From assembly GCF_018873765.1 (NCBI RefSeq), contig NC_057922.1, positions 17,063,563 to 17,127,562 on the forward strand: a DNA stretch of 64,000 bases, given 5' to 3'. The translations under genes and the position numbers were made by a program. The notes under the pieces are model-generated. The model saw only the letters and a program-made list of their open reading frames with translations. It was not told the DNA's origin and searched no databases. Numbering within the stretch: the first letter of the stretch is position 1; each line of letters starts with the position of its first letter. This document shows, piece after piece, positions 38,713 through 51,070 of the stretch. This DNA comes from Telopea speciosissima (Eukaryota > Streptophyta > Magnoliopsida > Proteales > Proteaceae).

Positions 38713-38930
38713 TAAAGAGGTGAAGTCTTCCAAGTAAGTGGAAGGATGGAGTCTTCAACAATAATAGGTTTTCCAAAATAATGAGGTGGTTGGTTGTTGA
38801 AGACATAAGCAAGGTGGAGTCTTAAATGAGGTGAAATTTTCAAAAAGATGAAGCCTTCAATAAGAATGACTCTTCCAAAAGAGTAAAAGTGGTTAGTTGT
38901 TGAAGACATTAATCAAGGTGGAGTCTTCCG
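38713..38930. repeat. Imperfect tandem repeat, unit about 113 bp
   Basis: Both units contain GGTGGTTGGTTGTTGAAGAC-like and AGGTGGAGTCTT words, with TCTTCCAAAA-type spacers. No coding content. Confidence 0.6.
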
Positions 38931-39204
38931 AGCGACATCTTAGAAGAAGTGTGTAATGGGTTTTCTATAAAGAGAGAGAAAGTGAATCATTGCCCAACAA
39001 GGTCGAAGAGGAAAAAGAGTTAGTAGGTTTTCTCTAAAATGATGGAATGTTTACTAAAGAGAGTGAGTGTTGATCCAAGTGAGGACCCAAGATGTGATAA
39101 TCCAAGTGAAAGTCCATTGATGTTTGGGTTTGGATATCAAATCGTAAGGTTTGTACTATGTGGTCATTGCATTGCACCTTATTTGTGCGCCGTAGATGAT
39201 CTAA

Positions 39205-39320
39205 ATTCATGAATAGGAAGGGAGAAGGTACCAGCTAAGAGACTCGAACTCCAGACCTCCTAGTGAGCATGGGCATGAAGCGCACCACAGCGCACCAACT
39301 GCACTAGACAGCTGGTAGTA
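39205..39320 (-). mobile_element. tRNA-derived SINE
   Basis: On the minus strand TCTAGTGCAGTTGGTGCG resembles a Pol III box A and GGAGTTCGAGTCTC a box B, spaced as in a tRNA. The body differs from the Au SINEs. No target-site duplication was identified. Confidence 0.55.
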
Positions 39321-39904
39321 TGGAATTTTTTTTTTTCCATCCTGAACAATTGTTTGTATAATAATTGTGTTTGTACTTTGTACCCATCTTGTTTGCAACC
39401 AAGGAGAAGAAAGATTCAACTCTTTCAGGCATTGGTAGTGCTCGTAGAGCTCTGTTCGTTTTTTTTTCTGGAGAACTAGTCCCTTGGTGAAAGAAAGTTC
39501 ATTGGTGATTGTAGAACGATCCACAGAAACAGAAACTGCAGGATTTGATGATGGATATATTTGAAGAGAGCATTAGCTTTGAAGAGAATGAAGGATCAAA
39601 TGAGATGGGTTAAGTAATTTGGGCGGAAAAAGATGAACGGTTTTGAGGGTTCTTCGCAGATAACTCATTGGGTTGATATAAAGAATTATTTTTATTTTTT
39701 GGATTTTTATCAAAATTCGCAGTCTGCTGCCTTCATTAGATGAAGAAAAAGTGAGAGAAGCAAGTGGGAATCTGACAAACAAGAAACCATTTATTTGTCC
39801 TCTGGTTTAACTCGATTCATCCTTGCAGTCGGTTTGGAGGACGGAGGAGCAGGGGGTGGGAGGAAAATTATCTCCTCCAGTGCCCCAATTCCTCTAAAAG
39901 GGGG

Positions 39905-40175
39905 TACGGCTGTAAATAAATAGTCAAAATCCGTTTTCGTATCTTTGTCCGTATCCGTTTAGTACTATTCGAATCCGTCCGAAAACTAAACGGATGCGGA
40001 TACTGATAGGCTATAGCTATTCGAAAAGCTATATTTACATGTAAACGGATAAAATATCCGATCTGTATCCGTGTCCATATCCGTTTAGCACTATCTGAAT
40101 CCGTCCGATAGCTAATTAGATACAAATGCGGATATAGCACTATCTGAGCCGAATTTGATCCGATTACAACCCTAA
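39905..40175. mobile_element. CGGAT-rich MITE, second copy
   Basis: Starts GGCTGTAAATAAAT and ends GATTACAACCCTA, approximate inverted termini, with repeated TCCGTATCCGTTTAG inside. Related to 6190-6597. Confidence 0.5.
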
Positions 40176-40571
40176 TATGGGGGTGGTGGACCCCACCTGG
40201 GCATAGTGTTCCGACAGGGGTAGGGTGGTCATTCCAGCCCTCATGTTAGAGGAACTGGGGAACTAGGCGAGCAAGGAACTGCAGCAGATAAAGATCCAGG
40301 GTGGATACGGGTGAGAGAGAGAGAGAGAAAAAGGGCCTAGGGAGAGACGCATTGTATCCCAAACAGAATTGGCTACTAAGGCCTTAGAGTAAAGTTAAAA
40401 ACATAATAGGCTTTACACAAAACCAGGGGAGAAGGTTGGACACCCAGTGGCTTTCGTGTAACTAGTGGCTCTACCCAATGGAGAGGGTGAGGGGTCAATT
40501 GCATAAGAGATAGGAGAGAGATACACTCACGCTGGGCATAACACGGGCATGTCCAGGCTTTACCCTAAAAC

Positions 40572-41789
40572 TGTTGGAGTAGGTCCATCAAATCCGAGTC
40601 AATTTGAATAAATAAATTTAATTTTATTATTACATGAATTAATTTACGGGTTTATACGTTTGTTCCATGGAATTTTCACCTAAAACAAATCTGGAATAGT
40701 TATAAGACCAAACATTTCGTTACATTGTATGTCACTAGAAATGTTGATTTCAAAACATAAATTTAAGTACACATCGTTTGTGTGTATAAAAAAGAATCTG
40801 ATACAAATTATCACATGTGCTACTGTCTATCGTATTAAGGAGTGTTGCGTACCCGTCACAAGTTGACTATTTGATCTAAGAAATCCTTATCGTTACTGTT
40901 ACATTGCCAGTTTTGGTACACTAATGGTTGATGTCATGTGAACTATATATATGTGTGCTGAATTCGAACCAATGGCGTTTTTATAATTTGTTTAAAAATG
41001 TTGTTTTTATTTATTAAACATATTAGTATATTATTTCAAACAATGTTTAATCGCGTTTTTTGGGCGTCCAATTTTGATCACAAAATTTCTGATTAAGAAC
41101 ATATACAATAGATTGGGTTTGGTAGTATTTATTTCCATGCCTTATTGTCCATCATGTGATATTATTTAGTGGAGGGTCCAATATACAAATTAAATAGTTT
41201 AATTACGTGCAGTATTTATTGGGAAAATAAAATAGATTAAAAGGATGTCACAATTCGTTTTAGATTCTACATTTTCCCTCTTTGGAAGCAAGATGGATTG
41301 AAAGTAACTTTGCGAACAAGTCTCTTATTCTTTTTAGAAAACTAAAGTTGAGAATCATCGCACTTATAAAAAGCGGACAAGGGGAGGAGCACTAGTGCTG
41401 GCCGAACTTTATTGTTGCCCTCTCCTCCCTTGGCCGATTCACACGATCTCTCTCTCTCTCTCTCTCTCTTCTTGGTCTCTCTTTGAGGTGTTTTACTGCG
41501 GTTAGAGTTTTATGAAATCCTGTTTCTATTGGCAATTGTTAATGGTTAGTTACTTGCGGAGAATTGAAGGGTTCAAGAGTTGATCTGGATTGATTCTCAG
41601 TGTTGTTTGAGTATGGAGTAACTATTATCTGGAGGGGGAACTTCACTTGCGGTTCTCAGATAGCCTATATTGTTTCCAATTTAATTTTAATATGGACTGA
41701 GATCTCAAATTTAAAATGCAAAGGTTATTATCCAATCTGATTCCGCTGCTGTGCATTCAGGTAATCAGGTTGATACGTAAATTCCAACA
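40572..41789 (+). mobile_element. Solo LTR (Copia-like), 1218 bp, perfect 5-bp TSD
   Basis: Begins TGTTGGAGTAGG and ends AATTCCAACA. Flanked by AAAAC at 40567-40571 and 41790-41794. A TATA box (CTTATAAAAAG, about 41361) and a downstream TC tract give the U3-R-U5 order on the plus strand. No internal retrotransposon domain is present, so it arose by recombination between LTRs or is all that remains. Confidence 0.88.
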
Positions 41790-42169
41790 AAAACTAGATA
41801 AAAAAAGCTCCCTAAATATAATATTCAATAGGAAAAAGGTTGGGCGGTATGCATACCACCGGCATACTATATGCTAACGATGTTGTGTCTTTCTCTTCTC
41901 CCACTTTGAAACATGAGGTACTCTAGACATGCTTAAACATGGGATAGCGTAACTGAAACCCATGATGAATTTATACAGAAAATGATAATAATACATCTGA
42001 TGACAACAAGAGTATTGCTAGCACAAAATAAATACTTTCCTATAACTGTCGATAAAGTATCTATATTTCATAGACAATTTGTAACATTACATTTTTGCCC
42101 TTTATATGATACATATTTTGTTGTCCAATTAAGATAATAGTGTCATTCATTTGTATAATAAAAAAAAGG

Positions 42170-42370
42170 ATAATTTACACATACCTCCCCTGAAGTATCA
42201 CATAATTACAAAAACATTCATGAATTTTGAATATTTATGCATACCAACTCTGCTTTCCAAAATAATTAATTAGTAAACCCAGTCCATTAACCTCGAACTA
42301 AAAAAGTTAGAAATATATCATGTACTGACCAAATTGCCCTTCCTACTACACTAAACCTTTTCTTCCATTA
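42170..42370. mobile_element. Single-ended relic of the GGGTAATTT TIR family
   Basis: GGATAATTTACACATACCTC and CCTGAAGTATCACA resemble the Mutator-like TIR at 7318 and end in ACCAAATTGCCCTT. No partner TIR was found. A similar relic lies at about 54470-54590. Confidence 0.55.
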
Positions 42371-43163
42371 TCACCATTATCATCTATTGACCCCTCCCTC
42401 TCCCGCTCTCACACGCCCACACTGCCCCACCCTTCCTACAACCCATGAAGCCCCCTCCCATGCCCCTGTCAAGCTCCACCCAGCAAAGATCAAGCCTACA
42501 CCAAAAAAACTATGCACAAGAACTGGCTTGGCAAACCAATTGCTTGCTCGACAAACGAATCGCTTGATCATCAAACACACACTGAAGAAAAGAAAATCCC
42601 CATTTCCAGGGTAGGCTTCAGCCACAAATCTCATAGATTGGTAATGCCTTTTCCAGGCCTTGGCTACGACAGCTGGTTGAGGAAGACGGTTTTGGCACTT
42701 TTGATAACCTGCACTCACACCTACAACACCGTGAGTCCCAGCACCTGTGACCTCAACATCTGCAATCCGCGAAAGCTTTCCATGAAATCCAAGATTGCTT
42801 AAATCTGATTTGTATTAAGGGAATTTTGTTTCGGTCAAACCTTATTTGATGTGCATGAATGCTGTCAAAATCACTCTAAATAAAAATATTTTTTTAGACA
42901 TCAAAACAAATTAACATTCAAATATTTTATCGCACTTTTGGTTTTTAGCAATGTTTACCATATTAAAATTTATGCAATTTTTAGATTTGAGAAAAACTCT
43001 AACATTTAAAAGTTAAAAATTGTATCTACCGTCGAAAATCCAATTTTTGTTCTTGAACTGGAAGTTTACTTTTTTTCCTTTTGGAATTTGATTTTCTAAC
43101 TATTTTTATTGGATTCAAATAGGGGGTATTTGCTCTTTACCAAAAAAAAAATAGGGGGTCTTT
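42371..43163. other. intergenic, nothing recognised
   Basis: Overlapping frames at 42380-42802 on both strands have no domain; composition is C-rich at first, then AT-rich. Confidence 0.35.
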
Positions 43164-43213
43164 ACTTATTTATGAATGATATTAGGCATAAATAATATCA
43201 TTCATAAATAAGT
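43164..43213. repeat. Perfect 21-bp stem hairpin
   Basis: Arms 43164-43184 and 43193-43213 are exactly inverted (outer word ACTTATTTATGAATG), with an 8-base loop. Lies about 430 bp past the stop codon of the DUF3527 gene. Confidence 0.9.
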
Positions 43214-43645
43214 GTTTGTCCTATTTTCTGACATAAATAAGTGTCTGCATACCAAGGTTTCCCACCGAGATGACTGAGACCACTTAGATCTCACCTTAGA
43301 TAGTGTATTTCTCCCATTTCATCTTTGATCTCGTCTTGGTTTTGCAAATAACTAAGATAGTACCGAGATCTCGGTGAGTTCTTGTTCCATGGCCAAACCC
43401 AGAGGTTCTCCAACTCATGGATGGTTTAGATTGGAATACGTCAGACAGCTCAAAATTCAAATAGAGTGCTCACAAAGGGAAGAACTAAAAAAAAACAAAA
43501 GAAAACAAGGCAGCCCAGCTAAGAAACCTCTCACCAAAACAAACAGTTATGAGTAAACATCATGCATAAATAATTTCATTTCTCATTGGGGTGATACAAA
43601 AAAGACAATTTACAACCATGTAACTGTCATAATTCAATCAGAATA

Positions 43646-46631
43646 CTACAGAATTGTCACCCCTGATTTCTGCTGCTTCAACTTCTCTACATTTTTTGGA
43701 CAAAGAGCAGAACTCTGAGTATGAATAGTAGCCACTCCTATGGAGAAAGCCTGTAGAGCTGTTAGAGTTGATTGGAAATGAATAAAATACATACCATCCT
43801 GGATATTCACCATTCTCAAAGTGGGCTCCTCATGCTTCGTTCCCTGCAACATACAAATATGTCCATGGTTAAACCCATGTTTGTCTGCATTGAAGTATTA
43901 CATCAGCATTACCAAAAAAAAAAGAGGAATTACATCAGAGAGAGTTGAAAATTCACTGGCATCTAGAAAGGTGAAAATCTTGCATTCACACAATCCTAAT
44001 TAATCTTCTATTTCAAAAACACTGAAGATTCTTGAAACTTGATTGAGGACAAAAGGCAGTCCACAACTCTAAAAGACAAAATGAGAAATGAAAATTCAAA
44101 ATGACTTGGGTCAGCTCCAATAGAATACAAGTTGAAGGAGAAACCTTTAATGTGGTATGGACATCCACAATGGAGGCCTTTGATGATATGATGCAGATTA
44201 GAGAAGAAAAAAGACAAAGGGGTAGACTGAAAATAACTTGGGAAGAGGTGGTAAGAAAGTATAAACAGCCATAGGTCAACCACAAACATAGCTTTGAACA
44301 GGGGGAAATAGCGAAACAGAATCCAAGTAGCTGACCCCATTTTTAGTAGGGAAAAGGCTTAGGTGAGTTGAGCTAGAAAAAAACATTCCACAAGTCTTTT
44401 ACACAAGTAAAGAATCAACTTGTAGTAGCAAGACCCAAGTTATAAGTTAGTGCGGTTATGTTTTACATTTGAATAGAATGGGAATCAATGCAATTTCTAT
44501 TCATCTGACTTCCAAAGGGAGCAAATTATGTATTTGATGGAACTCAAGTACTTAATTATTTTATTTTAAAAATATAAATGAATACTGATACAATTAAGCA
44601 ATAAAATATTAGGATTTCATAAATACAAATTCCACATTTGAAGCATGTAGTTATTAGTAATAGGATCTGTGAAAGCCTCGAGTTATTTGTCATGAGGAAG
44701 TCAGAAATTTCTGAAATCATAAGAACATTAAATAAATGCAGATATGTCAATCATCATAGCTTGAAGCAGTTTAAGAAAAGCATTCACCAGTCTATGGTTA
44801 ATTTGTCACAGGTAAAGGATCATATTACAATACGAAATTGCCATACCTGCATGAATAAATCAAATGATCTGCATTCCTGTTGTGCATCTGCTTGCGGCAT
44901 GACTTCCTTGCCTGACATGTTGTGGAGTACTATAAGAGGGCATCCAATGTCCCAGCCACCACATTCGCAGTGTCCACCAGATCTCCACCTCGCAGTAAGA
45001 CCAGAAGGGCCACCATTTCTCATTCTTGGACCACCATGAAATCCTGCTGGGATTAAAACATCCATGCTAGTAGAACAATCATTTCTATTTCGATGAGAAT
45101 TTTCTTGGCATCTTTCCAGAGAATCGAAGTCTTCAACAGGAGTATTAGCTTTCTCTTCCCTAACTTTCTCAAGAAATTTTAAGCCCCAGCCTCCAACTGC
45201 TGCCTCTTGACAAGTGTCATGGACATAATCTCTCACAACAATGGCAGCCAACTCAAGATTTGGGGAAAGGTTACTCTCTAGGAGGGTAGAATCCAGTGCA
45301 TCCAGCTCACCCCACAGTTCTACACATTGCTCCCCAGAGAGATCCTCATATATGGAGCTTGGTACACCTTTGGGCCTAGATTTATTCTTGGATTGACGGC
45401 TTGTCCTGAATGCATCCACTACCTTTTTTGAGAACCTCCGATTCTTTTTAGCAGTTGAAGTCAAACTTTGCATCTCACTAGGATGGGGTTCATCAGTACC
45501 AAACAAAATAAATTCAGTCTCCATGAGTTTCGAACTGTTGGGGCATAAAATAAAAGAACTTGATACCCTCATTTTACCAACAAGGTCCAACAAATTATCA
45601 AAAGTCCCCAGTACCTTTTGCTCATCTGTTCTCGAGTGAAAAGAGTACACATAATCCAGACCCTTATCGTTTGATGACTCAACCTTCTGCAGGTTAGCTG
45701 CATAGACCTCCCTCTGATCATCTACAGAGAACATAAAATAAGGGATTCCACCTTTCCATTTGCAATGAAGCATTCCCTGAGAAACAGGGGCACAGGCAGA
45801 TAAGGAAGATAGATCTGAACAACTAGAATTTGTACTTGAGATAGATAAAAGCCTTTTATGCACTTTTTCCTGTCCATTTCTCTTATTTTCTAGAGTAATT
45901 GCTTCTTTTTCTAGCTTCGCTGATGAAGTAATACTTGGTAATTCCGGAGAGCTCATGATCCGAGAGCAATTTTCTTCTTTAAGATTTGCTGACCTCGCTT
46001 TCTTAGTCTTTTTGTCACCACCTAGGGCCCCTAAATGATAAATTAATGGGCTCTTTAAGATACTCCTCACATTGTCATTCCCTGCAACTGCCCCAACAAT
46101 CAACTGTCCGACAGGACTGATGGCTAAATTCCCTTGTCTAGCTGCTGATGGGCAGTCAATAGAAAAACTACCCAGATCACATGTATTTCTTCTTCTACTT
46201 TTAATTGGTTTTAAGCCATCCAAAAGAATCTCCATTTTTGAGGACCTTAGCTTCACAGCAATATTGCACGGGTAGGAGGGGCTACAGGCTATAGCTAAAG
46301 ATTCAGATGGTCTAACTTTAACCAAATCCAAGTAATGTTGCCGGAGATGTTTCTCATTGAGAGTTCCAAAATGCATATGCTTGAGCTTTGTAACATCAGT
46401 AACCAGTTGGCTTTGAAAAAGTGATTCCTCAATGCATCTTTCACCTACATATGATTTCTTCACATCTGATGTTAGTGTCTCCTTTGATTTTCCTTCGACT
46501 GATCCTTTGGCTTTTGATGCAGTAAACTCTGAACTATTGTCTTCTACCATTCCCCTATCCTTTTTCAATCTAAGAGGTGAATCTTCATTCGTTTGATCAT
46601 TTTTCATTGCATTGACAAATTTCTCTTCCAT
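43646..46631 (-). CDS. DUF3527 domain protein
   Basis: Plant-specific protein of unknown function. Two coding exons: 46631-44847 (595 codons) and 43843-43646 (65 codons plus stop), giving 660 aa. The intron is GT-AG with CAG before GTATGG and TTGCAG before the second exon; both exons are in phase 0. The N-terminal half is polar and low in complexity. The DUF3527 region starts near residue 285 with LHCKWKGGIPYFMFSVDD, continues through YVYSFHSRTDEQ and VRDYVHDTCQEAAVGGWGL, and has a Gly/Trp/Cys-rich block near 525-570 (GFHGGPRMRNGGPSGL, CECGGWDIGCPLIVL). Exon 2 ends it with GMYFIHFQSTLTALQAFSIG. No signal peptide or membrane segment is seen. The ATG at 46631 is the first of the long frame. A 5' UTR intron is likely upstream. 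The function cannot be inferred. Confidence 0.93.
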
Positions 46632-48090
46632 CTTTGGCTCCTACCAAACAAGGCACTTACTGGCAGTCTGGATATACTAAAACTTTCACGGATTGGTCAA
46701 AATACAAATGTCTCTGTAAAACAATATGAAAAGTTAGCATCCATCCTAAATTGAATCAAATGTGTAATAAGAGACAACTTGAAAAAAAAATAATTACAAC
46801 CACCCATGGTGCCATGAAGAAATCAGTTAGGAGGATGAATATGCAGTTTAAGCAAAAGAAGACCCATTAAGTTGAATTATTTATTTCTGGTGCTGGCTTT
46901 CCAAGCATGTAAAAATGGACTCTTTTGTCCCTGCGGAAAAGTTTGAAAATCAAAAACTGTGGCAAGAATCAAGAGTGGAACCCCCAACCCAAATCTACTG
47001 ATATCAAAATACAAGACCTCTCATGGCTCATATGAGAAAGGCGATTATTATACGTTTTAGAAGAACACTCCACATATTGTTCTCATTGAAATACATTATT
47101 ACCAGAAAACCAGAATTTGGTTGTCCAAAGGACATTAGGTATTTCCCTAATAACTCCACAAAAAAGACTAAAAAACACTAATTGTGCTGATGTATTCTAG
47201 ATAGTGTTCGTCAAAAGAACAGCAAGAATAAAATCAAGTAGGAAAACAAAACATTAAACAACCAAGTCCCATAACATGGCTAAATCTAATGGAGCAAATG
47301 CCATGGATGTGAAAGAACTCTGACCAGTTGTTAGTATCTTTAAGATTTCCTCTGATCCTCTAACAAAACTAAATGAAATATAATCCACCACTGGGATGGG
47401 AAGGTTACCCAAGACTTCATAAATGAGAGCAAAAAACTAATGAAATTTAATAAATACCAGTCAGGATTTCTGATCCTCTTTTTTTACCACTTCAGGTGGA
47501 TACGTGCAGCATATATTATTCAAAAAAAAACAAAGGATCCTTCTATACTTGCAACAGAACGGATGCAAGATTTGAAGTTAATTTAGAAGTATCTCTTATC
47601 AATCAATCTAAGACATATAGCTGCAATTTAGAATCTTAGTATGCCAAAAAAAAACCATCGCAAATCCCACTTGCACTGAAAGAAACCTCTTCAAGTTCAC
47701 TCTTCCCCGATTTAAAAGAACTTTACAAGAAGGGGGAGGGGGGGTGTTGGAGATAAAGCTGCAGCTAAAAACACAGAAGCTCTGAAAAGAAAAAACCAAT
47801 CAACCAACATAAACCTTACAAAGTTATACAAAATCTGCAGCAGAAGTTCAAGCTTGCACAAAAAAGACGAAATTTAAAGAAACAACTTCTCACCTGAAAA
47901 ATCGGATCCATCAAACTAGCTTAAACTCAATCCAATCAAAAATCACCGGTTTCCCAAGAAACAATCTTTGCACAGCAAGAATTCTCCATTCACCACAGAA
48001 GTAGATACCAGAGCGAGAGAGACAGGGAAGCAAAGAAGAAAACGGTTATAGTGGGTCGCAGCGAATGGAGAGAAAATACCTATTTATCTC
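46632..48090 (-). promoter_or_regulatory. 5' UTR intron and promoter region of the DUF3527 gene
   Basis: A donor-like TTTTTCAG followed by GTGAGAAG lies near 47893 on the minus strand, consistent with a noncoding first exon at about 47894-48050. A TATA-like GAGATAAATA lies at 48090-48081. The exact start and the acceptor near 46640-46670 are not certain. No coding frame of note lies between. Confidence 0.45.
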
Positions 48091-48459
48091 CCATTTTCTC
48101 CCAACTTCAGAAACCGTAAAACTATTAATGCTCACTAGTGATGGAGAGAGGAGTTTAGAAACTAACCAAACAGTAGTGGTGGCGTAAGAGATGAAACGAG
48201 AACGCAAGCCACATTTTTAGAAACTGTACTCTCCTAACTCCTTAACCCCACAAATAGCGGACACCAAGTCCTCTCTCACTACTTACTTGGAAAAAGCAGA
48301 CAAAAACGAAGGGAAAAACAAAAAAAAAAAAAAAAGGAGAACAGAAAGTAGCCTGAGATTCGGGTTCGCGTGGGCAGTGGGGGCCCCCTTGTTTCGTGTT
48401 TTCAGAAGTAAACCCTAAACACCAGAAATGTAGAAAACTTCGACTGTGATTGTGTGCGA

Positions 48460-48801
48460 ATGAGCTGGTCCGCACAATCGTCGCCTTACCTCCGCCGCAC
48501 CGGCACCGCCATCACCACCACCACCGTCACCGCCTTCACCTTTCTTCCGACGCAACCAGTAAATGAAGTAGCCCGGGTCTAAAGATTCTCAGATGACATT
48601 CATTCGGCAATTATATTCGTTGTTCTGTTACTTTGTTTAATGCGTAATTTTATTCACTCATTAATGAGCACCCATCGTTGTCGATTTGAAATTACGGAAT
48701 TAGCCTTATTGATTCCTTGGAGACAAGATCTCTCGGGATTGTTAACGTTCTGTTCCAACTGTTTGCAGTCCATGAGCTTTTTGACGCTCTTTCTCTTTTA
48801 G
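48460..48801 (+). CDS. Candidate two-exon small protein (43 aa), divergent from DUF3527 gene
   Basis: Exon 1, 48460-48558, GC-rich unlike its surroundings, encodes MSWSAQSSPYLRRTG followed by a Thr-rich stretch. A donor GTAAATG follows CAACCA. An acceptor with a good pyrimidine tract and TTTGCAG at 48768 would join in phase to 48769-48801, encoding SMSFLTLFLF and a stop. The N-terminus is Ser/Arg-rich like an organelle presequence; the end is hydrophobic. Unspliced, the frame runs on to 48582. No family is recognised. It starts about 400 bp from the DUF3527 gene's putative start, in divergent orientation. It could equally be a severed first exon or chance. Confidence 0.25.
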
Positions 48802-50560
48802 CTGGCTAATTTGGTAATTTAATACAAGAAAAGTACAATTTTGAAGGTTTCTATCTCCTCTGTTGGACACGTGGAGTGATCATTTCGAGGAAGAAATGGT
48901 CCAATCTTGTTTTTGTTTTTTGGTCGTGAGAACTGGTCCAACTTTGTAGATTGATTGATGATGATTCATTTCCACTTGGCATAAGAGAGAGCCGTCGTCT
49001 TCCTATAGATTCTCCATACGATTCAACGGCTTATGATAAAACATCGATGCCTATCTAGTTCTGACCCGAGTTTTATAATCAAGAATCGGTATCGTGAGTC
49101 AAATCGGATCAGAATCGGTCCAAATAACCCTAGAATCAGTCTAGAATGGGCATAAATCGGAGGAATCTCAGGCTGAATATTCCAACTCAAAATGGCAAAA
49201 TCGGAAACGGTCCCAACTGATTCCAATACGAACCGACGACCTGATTAACATCAAATATGGAGTCATGGATGTAGGAATCGATATTAGATTGGCTAGTATT
49301 GGTTGTGTTACGTTGATGCAATACCTGGTGGACATAGTTTGAACTTTGAAGTATCTGTATCGGTATTGCTAGCCATCGATCCCAATATCATGCCGCAACT
49401 GTATCGAAGAAATGGTACAGACTAGGGGTTAGATAGTCAAACACCCTTTTTTTTTAATTGGAAAATCAAGTGCAAACTTGTCTGATCCATGTCGATCTGT
49501 ATTGATATCGGTTTTGAAAGTGATCAATACCTGATCTGATACCGTGCACTAAAATCATGTTGGCCAATACCGGATCAATGGTACAAAATATTGGGAGGCC
49601 AAAACCACAAAAATAGTCAAAAAATGGCATCGAAATCTTAAGGGGCAAAACCATCCGAGCTGGCCTAATATAGTCGATCTGTATCAGTATTAATATTGAT
49701 ATCAACGGCATTCGACACCGGTGCATGGAGTCCATTCTATGCGTCACATGCCAACTAAGCTGCCACATGGCAAGAAAAGAAGTGTCCTAGTCAGACTTGG
49801 CTAGGTGGGCCATTTCAATTTCAATTTCAATTTCAATTTCAGTTTCAGTTTCAATTCAAAACTTCCAAAGGTTTTTGAAAAGTCTAATTTGTCAATGAGG
49901 TTTGTTGGGCGTCAGGTATTGAGATTCTGAAGCTGGGTGGCCTACAAATTAATAATCCAAAACTCCCCCTTATCAAGTAACAGGGGACTTTTATTTGGGC
50001 CGAAAGGGGGCCCAGAAGTATGTCGTGGTTCATATGTATTATAATTTCCAAGTGGAGAAGAAAAAGACATAAATCCTTTTTGATTCCAATTCAAAGTAGT
50101 GAAAGAATATATATGGGACCATGAAAAGGATACCCCAAATGCCTGAATTAATTTATAAGAAGAAAATTGAAAAAGATGTAAACTGTTTGGTATTTGAAAA
50201 GAAATCCTAATATGTAATGGAGTGTGGAGACAAACAGCAGCCACCCCTCCCTGGCCTTTCCCATGTTCCAAGTCTTTGTCTTCCCCTGCTGATAAGGCGA
50301 TGAATGGTGTCTTTTTTTTTTAGTAAAAGATTCTTTGCATATAGGAAAGTAAGGGATACATCTAACTAAATCACATGGAAGGATTATGTGATTATTCTGG
50401 TCGATTGAAAAAATATGATTCCCTCCACCCCCCCCCTCTTTTTTTGTAATCCATGTTTGATTTGTTAATACTGGTCGGCTGCAAAGACTATTGTGGATAA
50501 TCTATGTTCACTTGGTAGTTTCTTTACTTTTGTACATACAAATTCACTGCAAGGTACACA
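48802..50560. other. intergenic with diffuse repeats
   Basis: From about 49030 to 49720 the sequence is crowded with ATCGGTAT / GATCGGATC-like words typical of decayed repeats. A TTTCAA hexamer array lies at 49812-49857. No gene is seen. Confidence 0.5.
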
Positions 50561-50569
50561 ATTGTTGGG

Positions 50570-51070
50570 GGCTCTTTGGACTGTCCAAGAGGTCTCTCTC
50601 CTTTATATAAAGAGGTCGTCCTAGCCATTCAAGGGCTGATGTTCTTTGTGCTGCAGCGTAACCTACACCCAGACACATGGGTCTGCCATTCAAAGGGGTA
50701 GGATGGTCATTTTGCCTACCCCTATGTGTCTAGGCTAGGCGCAGAGAACAGTTGACCTTTATGTACTTTTCTTAAAAGTCTCTTTCCTTATTGGTTGCCC
50801 AATAAATGAATGTAACCACTACTGAAAGGGTCTACTGGACTATTACATCTTGGACACTGATTCACGTAACCTAGATTGCACCATAAGGGTGTTTACAGTC
50901 TTAAGGAGAGTGATGATTGGTGACACGAATCAATCCCACCGATTCCTTTAAAGGTTTCTCAAGCATTTTCAAGTTCGTGACTCTCATAGGGCACTGTGAG
51001 ATGACTCCTCTGTCTCTGGGTAAATACCCAGACGTGCTTACCCATTGGCCCAAACACTTGTGTAGAGACC
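50570..51070 (+). mobile_element. Decayed LTR fragment
   Basis: A TATA box (CTTTATATAAAGAG, about 50601) is followed by a tail that parallels 53500-53900: both have CTACAGTCTTAA / TTTACAGTCTTAA, GACACGA and ATCGATTCC / ACCGATTCC words in the same order. Probably a relative of the LTR at 51958-53927. Ends not defined. Confidence 0.45.

Noticed and set aside
43844-43852. Met at 43852 as start of a separate small protein
   Set aside because: The MLQ codons are again an intron 3' end; the rest is exon 2 of the DUF3527 gene.
44638-45039. 133-codon plus-strand frame with Pro-rich C-terminus
   Set aside because: It runs antisense to the DUF3527 exon and has no start context, domain or splice support.
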